DNA of 64,000 nucleotides, from contig NZ_CP088953.1 of assembly GCF_021165935.1 (NCBI RefSeq), positions 2,031,501 to 2,095,500 of the forward strand, read 5' to 3'. The notes under the pieces are model-generated. The model made no database searches, was not told the origin of the DNA, and saw nothing but the letters and a program-made list of their open reading frames with translations. Both the position numbers and the translations under genes were made by a program. How positions within the stretch are numbered: the stretch's first letter is position 1; the number at the start of each line of letters is the position of its first letter. This DNA comes from Microbulbifer elongatus (lineage in GTDB: Bacteria > Pseudomonadota > Gammaproteobacteria > Pseudomonadales > Cellvibrionaceae). Positions 47,818 through 55,264 of this stretch are shown here, piece after piece.

Positions 47818-47911
47818 CGAGCAGCGGCAGAGCGACATCCAACGCTACGCACTTTTTGTGTTACTCGCTGGCGCTCAAACATTAACACAAAAAGAGCTCC
47901 GCGTTGGCTGT
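47813..47911 (+). other. Integron attC site 5, truncated at its 3' end
   Basis: Matches attC1/attC2 from ATAACGAGCAGCGGCAG to GCTCCGCGTTGGCTG, then breaks off and lacks the last ~20 bases, including the R' core. The sequence that follows (TGTAGTGTAGTGGTACACTG...) looks like the end of another, unidentified IS. The stretch 47912-48088 has no gene; it contains a hairpin at 48032-48062. Confidence 0.82.
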
Positions 47912-48088
47912 GTAGTGTAGTGGTACACTGAATTTGGCCACCTGACTTTGAGTGATATTCTCACACCGATTCTCTTGGGCGGAGCAGGGCAAGGCTGTGT
48001 GGACAGGTAGGCTCGCCCTTCGATCGCCCGGTTCGCGTACTCAGGTTTTACCCTGAGATACGCGAATCCAGCTGAAATAGCTTTTGGT

Positions 48089-48589
48089 TCAGTAGGCGCC
48101 GTCACTGTAGATCAACTCGTAGCTGTGGCTGTAGATCTCTACGATATTTCCAAACGGGTCTTCCATGTAAATCATGCGATAGGGCTTTTCGCCTGGGTAG
48201 TAGTAGCGTGGTTTTTCCATCCGGCGTTTGCCGCCGGCAGCGACGATTTTTTCGGCCAGCTCTTCGACGTTGGGGTCCTGTACACAGAAGTGAAAGATGC
48301 CCGTTTTCCAGTATTCGAAATTGTTTTCGGGGTTCGTCTGGTTCGGGAACTGGAAAAGTTCCACGCCGATCCGGTCACCGGTGGATAAGTGGGCTATTCG
48401 GAAACTTCCCCAGCCGGCACCGAACACATCTGTGCACATTTCGCCGATGGCACTGTCATCTTCTTCGATCTCGGTGGGTTCCATGATGAGGTACCAGCCC
48501 ATCACTTCGGTATAAAACTTGACTGCCTGGTCTAGATCCGGGACGGAGATCCCGATATGTGAGAAATTTCTTGGGTACGGATTGGTCAT
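48089..48589 (-). CDS. VOC (glyoxalase/bleomycin-resistance) superfamily protein
   Basis: A 166-residue protein of two beta-alpha-beta-beta-beta units. The usual metal-ligand positions are filled by His (FSHIGISVPDLDQAV), Glu (DRIGVELFQF), His (GIFHFCVQDP) and Glu (DPFGNIVEIYSHS), so a divalent metal enzyme is likely. Whether it is a lactoylglutathione lyase-like, dioxygenase-like or resistance protein cannot be decided. It is divergent from a LysR regulator 94 bases away, which probably controls it. Confidence 0.88.
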   Translation of the reverse strand: MTNPYPRNFSHIGISVPDLDQAVKFYTEVMGWYLIMEPTEIEEDDSAIGEMCTDVFGAGWGSFRIAHLSTGDRIGVELFQFPNQTNPENNFEYWKTGIFHFCVQDPNVEELAEKIVAAGGKRRMEKPRYYYPGEKPYRMIYMEDPFGNIVEIYSHSYELIYSDGAY

Positions 48590-48622
48590 TTTGCGCTCTC
48601 CTGAGTAAATGTTGCCAGTAGG

Positions 48623-48650
48623 TTACAGTGGCTTTTCGATAACATATAAT
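48623..48650 (+). promoter_or_regulatory. Candidate promoter of the LysR gene
   Basis: TATAAT (48645-48650) is a perfect -10, with TTACAG 16 bases upstream as a weak -35. It lies in the AT-rich gap between the divergent VOC and LysR genes, where a LysR operator would be expected. Confidence 0.45.
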
Positions 48651-48683
48651 TATCATTTCGAATGAATATGTTCACTTTGTGTA

Positions 48684-49559
48684 ATGATAAATGCAGTTTG
48701 GCTGAATACGTTCTGTACGCTGGTTGAGGTGGGGCACTTCACTCGGACCGCGGAGCGCCTGCACATGACGCAATCGGGCGTCAGTCAGCACGTACGCAAG
48801 CTGGAAGAACGTCTTGGTGTTCAGCTGCTGGTGAGAGAGGGAAAGCGTTTCTCTGTCTCCGATGCCGGAGAAAGGCTGTATGCGGAGGCCCAGGGCATAT
48901 TGGCGGCGTTGTCGGGGTTGCCTGATAAAGTCCAGGAAGATACTCCCTTTGAGGGGGTGGTCCGGGTCATGTCCCCGGGCAGTGTGGGCCTTAAGCTGTA
49001 CGGGCACTTGTTGGCTTTGCAGTGCAGGTACCCGAAACTCGTCATTGAATACCGCTTCGCGCCGAATGCGGAAGTTGAGGCCGCTTTGATCGATTCCCGG
49101 GTGGATATCGGATTTATGACGTCGGAATCCGTTTCGGCGGAGATTCGATGCAGACCCGTAGCTCAGGAAAGTTTGTTATTGGTGACTCCAGCCAATACGG
49201 TTGCGCCGGATTGGAGCGCCTTGATGACGTTGGGATTTATTGATCACCCGGATGGTCGCCACCATGCGAATTTGTTGCTTGGACCTAATTACCCGGAGTT
49301 TCGCCATAGTGGTCAATTTCCGCTAAGCGGATTTTCCAACCAGATCGGATTAATACTAGAGCCTGTCAGTCGAGGCCTGGGCTTTACGGTACTGCCGGCT
49401 CACGCTGTGGAGGCATTTTCCAGGCCTGAGCAGATCCGGGTGCACCCGCTCTGCACTCCCGTGAGTGAGACGTTATACCTGTGTGGGCGCCGGGAGAAAG
49501 GGCTGCAGAAACGCGTGGAGACGGTAATTGCAGAAGCGCTGCGGTGGCTGGAGGTCTGA
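48684..49559 (+). CDS. LysR-family transcriptional regulator
   Basis: A 291-residue regulator. The N-terminal winged helix-turn-helix (LNTFCTLVEVGHFTRTAERLHMTQSGVSQHVRKLEERLGVQLL, given here as the region ~6-50) is typical, followed by a linker helix and a two-lobe effector-binding domain (VRVMSPGSVGLKLYG onward). Its divergence from the VOC gene suggests it regulates that gene and itself. The effector is unknown. Confidence 0.93.
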   Translation: MINAVWLNTFCTLVEVGHFTRTAERLHMTQSGVSQHVRKLEERLGVQLLVREGKRFSVSDAGERLYAEAQGILAALSGLPDKVQEDTPFEGVVRVMSPGSVGLKLYGHLLALQCRYPKLVIEYRFAPNAEVEAALIDSRVDIGFMTSESVSAEIRCRPVAQESLLLVTPANTVAPDWSALMTLGFIDHPDGRHHANLLLGPNYPEFRHSGQFPLSGFSNQIGLILEPVSRGLGFTVLPAHAVEAFSRPEQIRVHPLCTPVSETLYLCGRREKGLQKRVETVIAEALRWLEV

Positions 49560-49703
49560 CGTTGAACGGCACATCAAAAATCGCGGTGGGCCGTAATGGT
49601 CCGGGTGAGGTGCGCGGTCGGGACGGCGTCCTCGGAAAGAATACCCAGTCCCCGGGGCATCTTTCCGAGTGCTCCCGTTCAGTATGTAAATCAGTAGCCA
49701 AAC

Positions 49704-51560
49704 TCAGGGTTCGATGTCTGCGAGCATCAGTTCGCGAATGACCGGAACGGGAGCATTTCCGTAACTCAGGAATTTCTCATGAAATGCTTTTAGATCGAAT
49801 GCATCTCCCAGCTTTTGCTTGATCTCCTCCCGTAGTTCCATGATATCCATATATCCCGCAAAGTAGCTGGTCAGTTGCACCTGGCTTAGGGTGGCGCGAC
49901 GCCATTTACCCATCGCTTCGGTTTCCTGCTGGAAAGCCTGTTTCATCATCAATTCCATGGCCTGCTCTTCTGTCATGCCTTTTACCTGGATTGAATAGTC
50001 CAGAATCGTGTTGACGACAGTGCGCAGGTTCCACTTGTAGTACATCATCCACAGCTCCGGTTGAAAGTCACCATAGCCGGCTTCGAGCATCATACGTTCG
50101 GTATACACTGCCCAGCCTTCGATCATGGCACCGTTGCCCAGAATATTCTTGATCAGGCTTGGGGACTGGTTGGCGTACACCAGCTGGGTATAGTGTCCGG
50201 GAATGGCCTCGTGGATGTTCAATATCTGCATCAGGTAGGTGTTGTACTCTCTGAGGAAGCTTTCAGCGCGATCATCGGGTAGCTCATCGACGGGCATGAC
50301 GTTGTAGTAGGTATTGGCGTTCTTGTCATAGGGGCCGGGTGCATTGATGGACGCAACCGAGAAGCCGCGCATGTACGGAGGTGTCGTACGCACGATGAGG
50401 GGTTTTTCCGGGTCGAGGGAGAGGAGGTCTTTTTCGTTAACGAATGCGACCAGTTCCGGGATCTGCTTTTCCACCTCGAACTTGAAGGTTTCTTTGGAGG
50501 CGTGATTCAGAGAGAGCTTTTCCAGTACTTTGTGAATCTTTTCCAGGATGTCATCGGGCCGCTTTTCATCCGGAAAATACTTTGGCCAGAGCTTGTCCGC
50601 CAATTCATCCATCTTGAGATGAAGTCGGTCTTTTTCTTTCATTGCTCGGTTATACAGTTCTTCGCCACTCATGCTGATCTGAATATCGAACTGGAATTTT
50701 TTCTCGTATGCTTCCTTGCCAATTCGGAAATCCCGGAAACTGTCTGCCTGTTCCATTTGAGCATGGAGCGTCTGCAGGTAGACCACATATTCGTCGATCG
50801 CTTTGCGTGCGGCCTGTAGTCGGTTGGTGAATTGTTCTTTCTCCCGGTCGCTGAGCCCGCTGTTCGCCAGCTTTTGTTCCAGTTCCTTACCGAAAACAGA
50901 TTGCGCCCCTTCATTTTGTTGAATCGCCAGAATCAACTGTGGAGAAGCCGGGTTGCTGAGGGCTTTTTCTGCGGCGGCATAATAGGCTGGAACTTTTACC
51001 AGCCGTTCGCTGAATGTGCGAAGGCGGTCGTCAAGGGGGGCGTAATCGGTATTCAGGATCAGTGCGAATCCATGGGAGACATTGTAATCAGCCGGATTCC
51101 ACTCATGCGGCTTGAATTCTGTGAGTTTCCAGATGGTTTCGTTGAGAAAATTGATGATCAGCGCAAGATCGGTGCGTGTATTCGGGTTGAGGCTCTCAGG
51201 ATCAAAACCGGAAAACTGATTGAGAGAGCTTCTGGCAAAACTGAGTACTTCTCGGCGATAGTGGTTATCCGGTACCTGCAATTCTGCAGCGACTTTATAG
51301 TACCCGTTGCTGATGGCCCACGAGGGAAACAGGTGCCACATACGCTCGATCAGCTGGTTGCTGAGTCGCTCAAAGGTCTCCTCGTTGATGGCGGACTTGC
51401 GGGTGCCGGCCTTGCTGCTGGTGTTTGTTTCCACACGGGGTTGCTCTGACTGTGCGTCCTGGAGTTGAGTGCCCGTCTTAGTGTGTCCGGCGGGATCTTC
51501 TTTTTGTCCACAGGCCGAAAGCAGGGTGGCCAACAGGAGCGCTATAGTCAGTCGTTTCAT
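49704..51560 (-). CDS. DUF885 lipoprotein, putative zinc carboxypeptidase (copy 2)
   Basis: A 618-residue DUF885 protein with a lipoprotein signal (TLLSACG). The zinc motif is HEAIPGHYTQL, with EGWAVYTERMMLEAG as the helix carrying the likely third ligand. The C-terminal part (MDIMELREEIKQKLGDAFDLKAFHEKFLSYG) matches the family. It shares architecture with the gene at 37319-39205 but little identity outside motifs, so the two probably differ in substrate. It stands alone, convergent with the LysR gene. Confidence 0.87.
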   Translation of the reverse strand: MKRLTIALLLATLLSACGQKEDPAGHTKTGTQLQDAQSEQPRVETNTSSKAGTRKSAINEETFERLSNQLIERMWHLFPSWAISNGYYKVAAELQVPDNHYRREVLSFARSSLNQFSGFDPESLNPNTRTDLALIINFLNETIWKLTEFKPHEWNPADYNVSHGFALILNTDYAPLDDRLRTFSERLVKVPAYYAAAEKALSNPASPQLILAIQQNEGAQSVFGKELEQKLANSGLSDREKEQFTNRLQAARKAIDEYVVYLQTLHAQMEQADSFRDFRIGKEAYEKKFQFDIQISMSGEELYNRAMKEKDRLHLKMDELADKLWPKYFPDEKRPDDILEKIHKVLEKLSLNHASKETFKFEVEKQIPELVAFVNEKDLLSLDPEKPLIVRTTPPYMRGFSVASINAPGPYDKNANTYYNVMPVDELPDDRAESFLREYNTYLMQILNIHEAIPGHYTQLVYANQSPSLIKNILGNGAMIEGWAVYTERMMLEAGYGDFQPELWMMYYKWNLRTVVNTILDYSIQVKGMTEEQAMELMMKQAFQQETEAMGKWRRATLSQVQLTSYFAGYMDIMELREEIKQKLGDAFDLKAFHEKFLSYGNAPVPVIRELMLADIEP

Positions 51561-51763
51561 GGCGAGCTCGAATTTCTGATGGAATCTGTTGAAAACCTAG
51601 CACAGACGACTTGTGAGTAACTTTTTATCCACACACTATTTTGTGTGATCCAGGTCGCCTTGTGCCATATCCGGGCGGCGGCTAAAGTGACAGATCGCGA
51701 ATTTGTGGCGGAGTGCCACGATTCGACCCTACCAATAAAGTACTGTGCACAGAGGAGTCAGAT

Positions 51764-52108
51764 ATGACCGAGCTGGCAGCGCAGGCCTGTGAGGCCTGCC
51801 GGGCTGATGCCCCCCTGGTAACCGATGAGGAATTGGCAACCCTGATCCGCGAGATTCCGGACTGGAGCCCGATGGTTCGCGACGGTGTGATGCAGCTGGA
51901 GCGGGTTTTCAAGTTCCGTAATTTTAAACAGGCGTTAGCGTTTACTAACCGTGTTGGCGCGATTGCGGAAGAGGTTGGTCATCACCCGGCGTTGCTGACG
52001 GAGTGGGGCAAGGTCACTGTGACCTGGTGGAGCCACGAGGCCGGTGGTCTGCACAAAAATGATTTTATTATGGCGGCCCGCACGGACAAGCAGTTGGAGG
52101 CGGAGTAA
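51764..52108 (+). CDS. phhB: 4a-hydroxytetrahydrobiopterin dehydratase (pterin-4a-carbinolamine dehydratase)
   Basis: A 114-residue enzyme that recycles the pterin cofactor after phenylalanine hydroxylation. The conserved [26 protein letters not shown] contains the catalytic His residues. ATG 51764 is the start, with AGAGGAG ~7 nt upstream, not the longer in-frame extension. No phhA is in the window, so a second role, such as molybdopterin- or stress-related pterin recycling, is possible. Confidence 0.93.
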   Translation: MTELAAQACEACRADAPLVTDEELATLIREIPDWSPMVRDGVMQLERVFKFRNFKQALAFTNRVGAIAEEVGHHPALLTEWGKVTVTWWSHEAGGLHKNDFIMAARTDKQLEAE

Positions 52109-52269
52109 TCGATTCCACCTCCCAGACTTGCCGGGCCAGCACATGAAGTAGGTAGCCTTTGTCCGGGAGTGATTGGCGCTCCGTGACTGGGTGTGTCGGG
52201 TGTGGCGTTGAGGGCAACCTCGCCACATCCGGGGCACCGGGCTGCGAATTGCGAGTCTGAAGGAATACG

Positions 52270-52500
52270 ATGCTGAAAATGAAAGCTAGCTGTGAACGTT
52301 GCAGCGCGCCTCTGGGCCTTTCTGACCAAGCCTATATCTGTTCATACGAATGTACGTTCTGCCCCGATTGCACGGCGGCGCTGAAAGAAGAGTGTCCGAA
52401 CTGCCAGGGCAACCTCGTGTTGCGCCCCCTGCGCCGTACTTCGCCAACGGAAGTTGCGCGCCCCGGCTTTAAGGCCAAACTTGAAGCTATTCTGCGTTAG
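52270..52500 (+). CDS. DUF1272 small zinc-ribbon-like protein
   Basis: A 76-residue protein with the DUF1272 pattern: CERC, CSYEC-TFCPDC and CPNC, i.e. four Cys pairs likely to bind two zinc ions. No function is established. It has no signal, so it is cytoplasmic. It stands between phhB and the convergent tlyA-like gene. Confidence 0.9.
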   Translation: MLKMKASCERCSAPLGLSDQAYICSYECTFCPDCTAALKEECPNCQGNLVLRPLRRTSPTEVARPGFKAKLEAILR

Positions 52501-52523
52501 GGAGTACGGGCGTTGAGCACGCC

Positions 52524-53282
52524 TCAGCGTGTCGCCCACAGCAAAAACTCCCGATTCCCATCGCCTCCCTTGATTGGACTCTCAATGTAGTCCCTTACCT
52601 GTAAATCCAATTGTGCACACAGGGCGTATATTTTTTCCTGGACGCCCTGATACAGACCGGGATCCTTGACGAGGCCACCCTTACCAATGCCATCGGGCCC
52701 GACTTCAAATTGCGGTTTTACCAGGCTCAGCAGCTGGCCGCCCGGTTTTATCAGGCAAGGTAACTGCGGCAGAATCAGGGTCTGAGAGATAAATGAAACG
52801 TCCATCACGATGGCGTCGAACCCGTGCTCTCCCCAGGGCGAGATCTGTTCCGCGGTCAGATGGCGGGCGTTCAGTCCTTCAAACAGTTGCATGCGGGGGT
52901 TGCCCCGCACCGCGGGAGCCAACTGATCGTGACCGACATCCACACCCACGACCAGTGCGGCCCCACGCTGGAGCAGGCAGTCACTGAAACCGCCGGTGGA
53001 GCAGCCGATGTCCAGGGCGCGCCACCCGCTGGGGTCGAGGCCGGTGTGATCGAGAATGGCGGCCAGCTTAAGGCCGGCTCTGGAAACGTAGCGGTCCTCC
53101 GGCAGGGGCTCGACGTGGATTTGTGCGTTCTCGCTCAGGGGCTGGCTGGCTTTTTTAACCGGTTGCCAGAGATGACCTCCGGCGTCCGCCACCTGCACTC
53201 GACCGGCGTCGATCAATTTACGCGCGTGGGTTCGGGAGCTGGCCAGGCCTTTCTGCACCAACAATAAGTCGAGACGGATCAT
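52524..53282 (-). CDS. tlyA: TlyA-family rRNA (cytidine-2'-O)-methyltransferase
   Basis: A 252-residue protein: an N-terminal S4 RNA-binding domain (RLDLLLVQKGLASSRTHARKLIDAGRVQV) and an FtsJ-type SAM methyltransferase (DIGCSTGGFSDCLLQRGA, the DVSFISQTLILP motif, LVKPQFEVG). The family methylates ribose in 16S/23S rRNA; the old name 'hemolysin A' is a misnomer in most cases. ATG 53282 is used; a GTG three codons upstream is possible. Confidence 0.9.
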   Translation of the reverse strand: MIRLDLLLVQKGLASSRTHARKLIDAGRVQVADAGGHLWQPVKKASQPLSENAQIHVEPLPEDRYVSRAGLKLAAILDHTGLDPSGWRALDIGCSTGGFSDCLLQRGAALVVGVDVGHDQLAPAVRGNPRMQLFEGLNARHLTAEQISPWGEHGFDAIVMDVSFISQTLILPQLPCLIKPGGQLLSLVKPQFEVGPDGIGKGGLVKDPGLYQGVQEKIYALCAQLDLQVRDYIESPIKGGDGNREFLLWATR

Positions 53283-53318
53283 GGATCGCACTATAGTTCT
53301 GAAATTCTGGAGGAGGAA

Positions 53319-53420
53319 ATGACTGCCATGCTAACCTCTGCCCCCACGACTGGGAAGACACCTGGAGTCAGCGCCTGGTCAAGCAACATCGCGAAACTGA
53401 ATATCAGGAGATGGCGTTAG
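53319..53420 (+). CDS. Possible 33-residue leader ORF abutting nhaA
   Basis: An ATG with a very strong ribosome site (GGAGGAGGAA directly before it) opens a 33-codon frame whose TAG is immediately followed by the nhaA ATG. The predicted peptide (MTAMLTSAPTTGKTPGVSAW...) resembles nothing I know. It could be a coupling or regulatory leader peptide. The alternative frame over the same bases reads as a more protein-like, unstartable fragment, so decay of an older gene is also possible. Confidence 0.35.
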   Translation: MTAMLTSAPTTGKTPGVSAWSSNIAKLNIRRWR

Positions 53421-54866
53421 ATGGCAAATAATGTGTTGAGTAAATTCAGGATTCGCAAGGGCAAGGTGTTTGAAGCGCCGCTGGAGAGCGCCTTCGGCCG
53501 CCTGGTAACGCCCTTCGAAGAGTTTATTCACCGCCAGAGCAGCAGTGGCGTACTGTTGATGATTTGTGCGGTGGTGGCGTTAATCATTGCCAACTCCCCC
53601 TGGCAGGAAGCCTACAAGCACGTGTTGCATTTGCCAGTCAGCTACAACTTTGGTGACTGGTCTCTGTCCATGAGTTTTCACCACTGGATCAACGATGGCC
53701 TCATGGCCATCTTCTTCTTGCTGGTTGGGCTTGAATTGAAGCGGGAGTTTCTGGTCGGTGAGCTTTCCGAACTGAAGCACGCGGTGTTGCCGGTGATGGC
53801 TGCGATCGGCGGGATGGTGGTGCCAGCCCTGATCTTCTACCTGCTGAATGGTGGCACGCCGTCGGAACGTGGCTGGGGTATTCCCATGGCCACGGATATC
53901 GCCTTTGCAGTGGGCTGTATCGCAATCCTCGGGAACCGGGTACCGCGGGCTGTAGTGACATTTCTGGTAGCGCTGGCGATTGTGGATGACCTTGGTGCCA
54001 TCCTGGTGATCGCTATCTGGTATACGGAAAGCGTAAATACTACCGCGCTGATGGCCGCGTGTGTGTTGGTGGGTATGCTGTGGTTGCTGAAGTTTGCCGG
54101 TGTGCGCCGCTCTGCAGGATACATTTTCGTAGGTATTCTGCTGTGGTACGCCCTGTATAAAACCGGGGTGCACGCAACGCTGGCGGGGGTGATTACCGCT
54201 ATGGCAATCCCCGCCAAGCCAAAATATGACCCGGTCGCTTTCAGTACGTTTGTGAAGGATATTATCCGTAGCTTCGATCGCTGCTTTCGCCCCGGCGACA
54301 AGATCATTGCCAACGATGCGCTGCGCGCGCGGGTGACCGCGCTGGACAATGGTATTCACCTGGTGCAATCGCCTTTGCAACGCATGGAGACCCGCTTGCA
54401 CACGCCGGTTGCCTTTGTGGTGGTGCCGATCTTTGCGCTGGCGAATGCGGGGATTCCCGTTGACAGCTTTACCAGTGCCGCGGCGGTGTTCAATCCGCTC
54501 ACACTGGGGGTCATCTGTGGCCTGGTGTTTGGTAAGTTGATTGGCATCGTCGGCGCCACCTGGATTGGCTGGAAGCTTGGCTGGGGCGAGTTGCCCAAGT
54601 CCTCGACCTTTCACCATATCATTGGTGTGGCGCTGCTGGGGGGCATCGGCTTTACCATGTCGATTTTCATTGCGGAACTCGCCTTTGCCGGTCAGAACGA
54701 ACTGTTGATTCAGGCCAAAGCCGGGGTGCTGTTGGCCTCGTTGATTGCCGGCGTCTCAGGTTTTCTGATTTTGCGCCGCGCTCCCATCGAGGAGTCGACA
54801 CAGACCGGGGACCATCATGTAGAGAAACCTGAAGATGTCCAGCAGGGGGAGAAAAAGCTCCCCTGA
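53421..54866 (+). CDS. nhaA: Na+/H+ antiporter NhaA
   Basis: A 481-residue, ~12-helix inner-membrane antiporter that expels sodium in exchange for protons. The paired Asp residues lie in LALAIVDDLGAILVIAIWY, and the family segments FFLLVGLELKREFL and GIPMATDIAFAVGCI are intact. It has an extended N-terminus (~35 residues) and a charged C-terminal tail, longer than E. coli NhaA (388). Sodium handling fits a marine organism. Confidence 0.95.
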   Translation: MANNVLSKFRIRKGKVFEAPLESAFGRLVTPFEEFIHRQSSSGVLLMICAVVALIIANSPWQEAYKHVLHLPVSYNFGDWSLSMSFHHWINDGLMAIFFLLVGLELKREFLVGELSELKHAVLPVMAAIGGMVVPALIFYLLNGGTPSERGWGIPMATDIAFAVGCIAILGNRVPRAVVTFLVALAIVDDLGAILVIAIWYTESVNTTALMAACVLVGMLWLLKFAGVRRSAGYIFVGILLWYALYKTGVHATLAGVITAMAIPAKPKYDPVAFSTFVKDIIRSFDRCFRPGDKIIANDALRARVTALDNGIHLVQSPLQRMETRLHTPVAFVVVPIFALANAGIPVDSFTSAAAVFNPLTLGVICGLVFGKLIGIVGATWIGWKLGWGELPKSSTFHHIIGVALLGGIGFTMSIFIAELAFAGQNELLIQAKAGVLLASLIAGVSGFLILRRAPIEESTQTGDHHVEKPEDVQQGEKKLP

Positions 54867-54871
54867 GATTT
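54843..54871 (+). terminator. Weak hairpin at the end of nhaA
   Basis: A stem CAGGGG/CCCCTG with an A-rich loop overlaps the stop and is followed by AGATTTT. A second hairpin (CGGCCG arms, ~54887-54911) follows. No gene is seen in 54867-55264. Confidence 0.35.
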
Positions 54872-55264
54872 TCCGGCGAACAAGGGCGGCCGGTACAGGT
54901 ATCGGCCGCCTGCACTCTGTCGGGCGCTCGCTCAATGGATCCTCGCGCATCCTGCGGATGGTGCGAGGGTGTTCACTAGCCTCCCGCTTAAACACTCCCT
55001 CCTGCTCCAATGCTTTCCCGGGACGCGACGACCCGACACTGTTCGCGCGCTCACACCTGCCTCAAAAGTGGCCTCCACGCCCTTGTTGATGAATCCATCG
55101 CGATCCAATCATTCATTCTGGTAAGGCCGAATTTTGGCTGAGCGAAGGTAGTCTATAGCTTCTGTTGAAAAACGGGCGGTGGATGGGGTATTTTGGTAAG
55201 TCCAAAATTGCTTGCCTAAGCCGATTGGTCAACCTTCGGATAATGAAAATAAGTCGAGGTGGTG

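Noticed and set aside
43656-47911. Repeated palindromes considered as a CRISPR array or simple REP elements
   Set aside because: Spacing is hundreds of bases with genes between, and the R''/R' boxes and overlapping stops fit attC sites.
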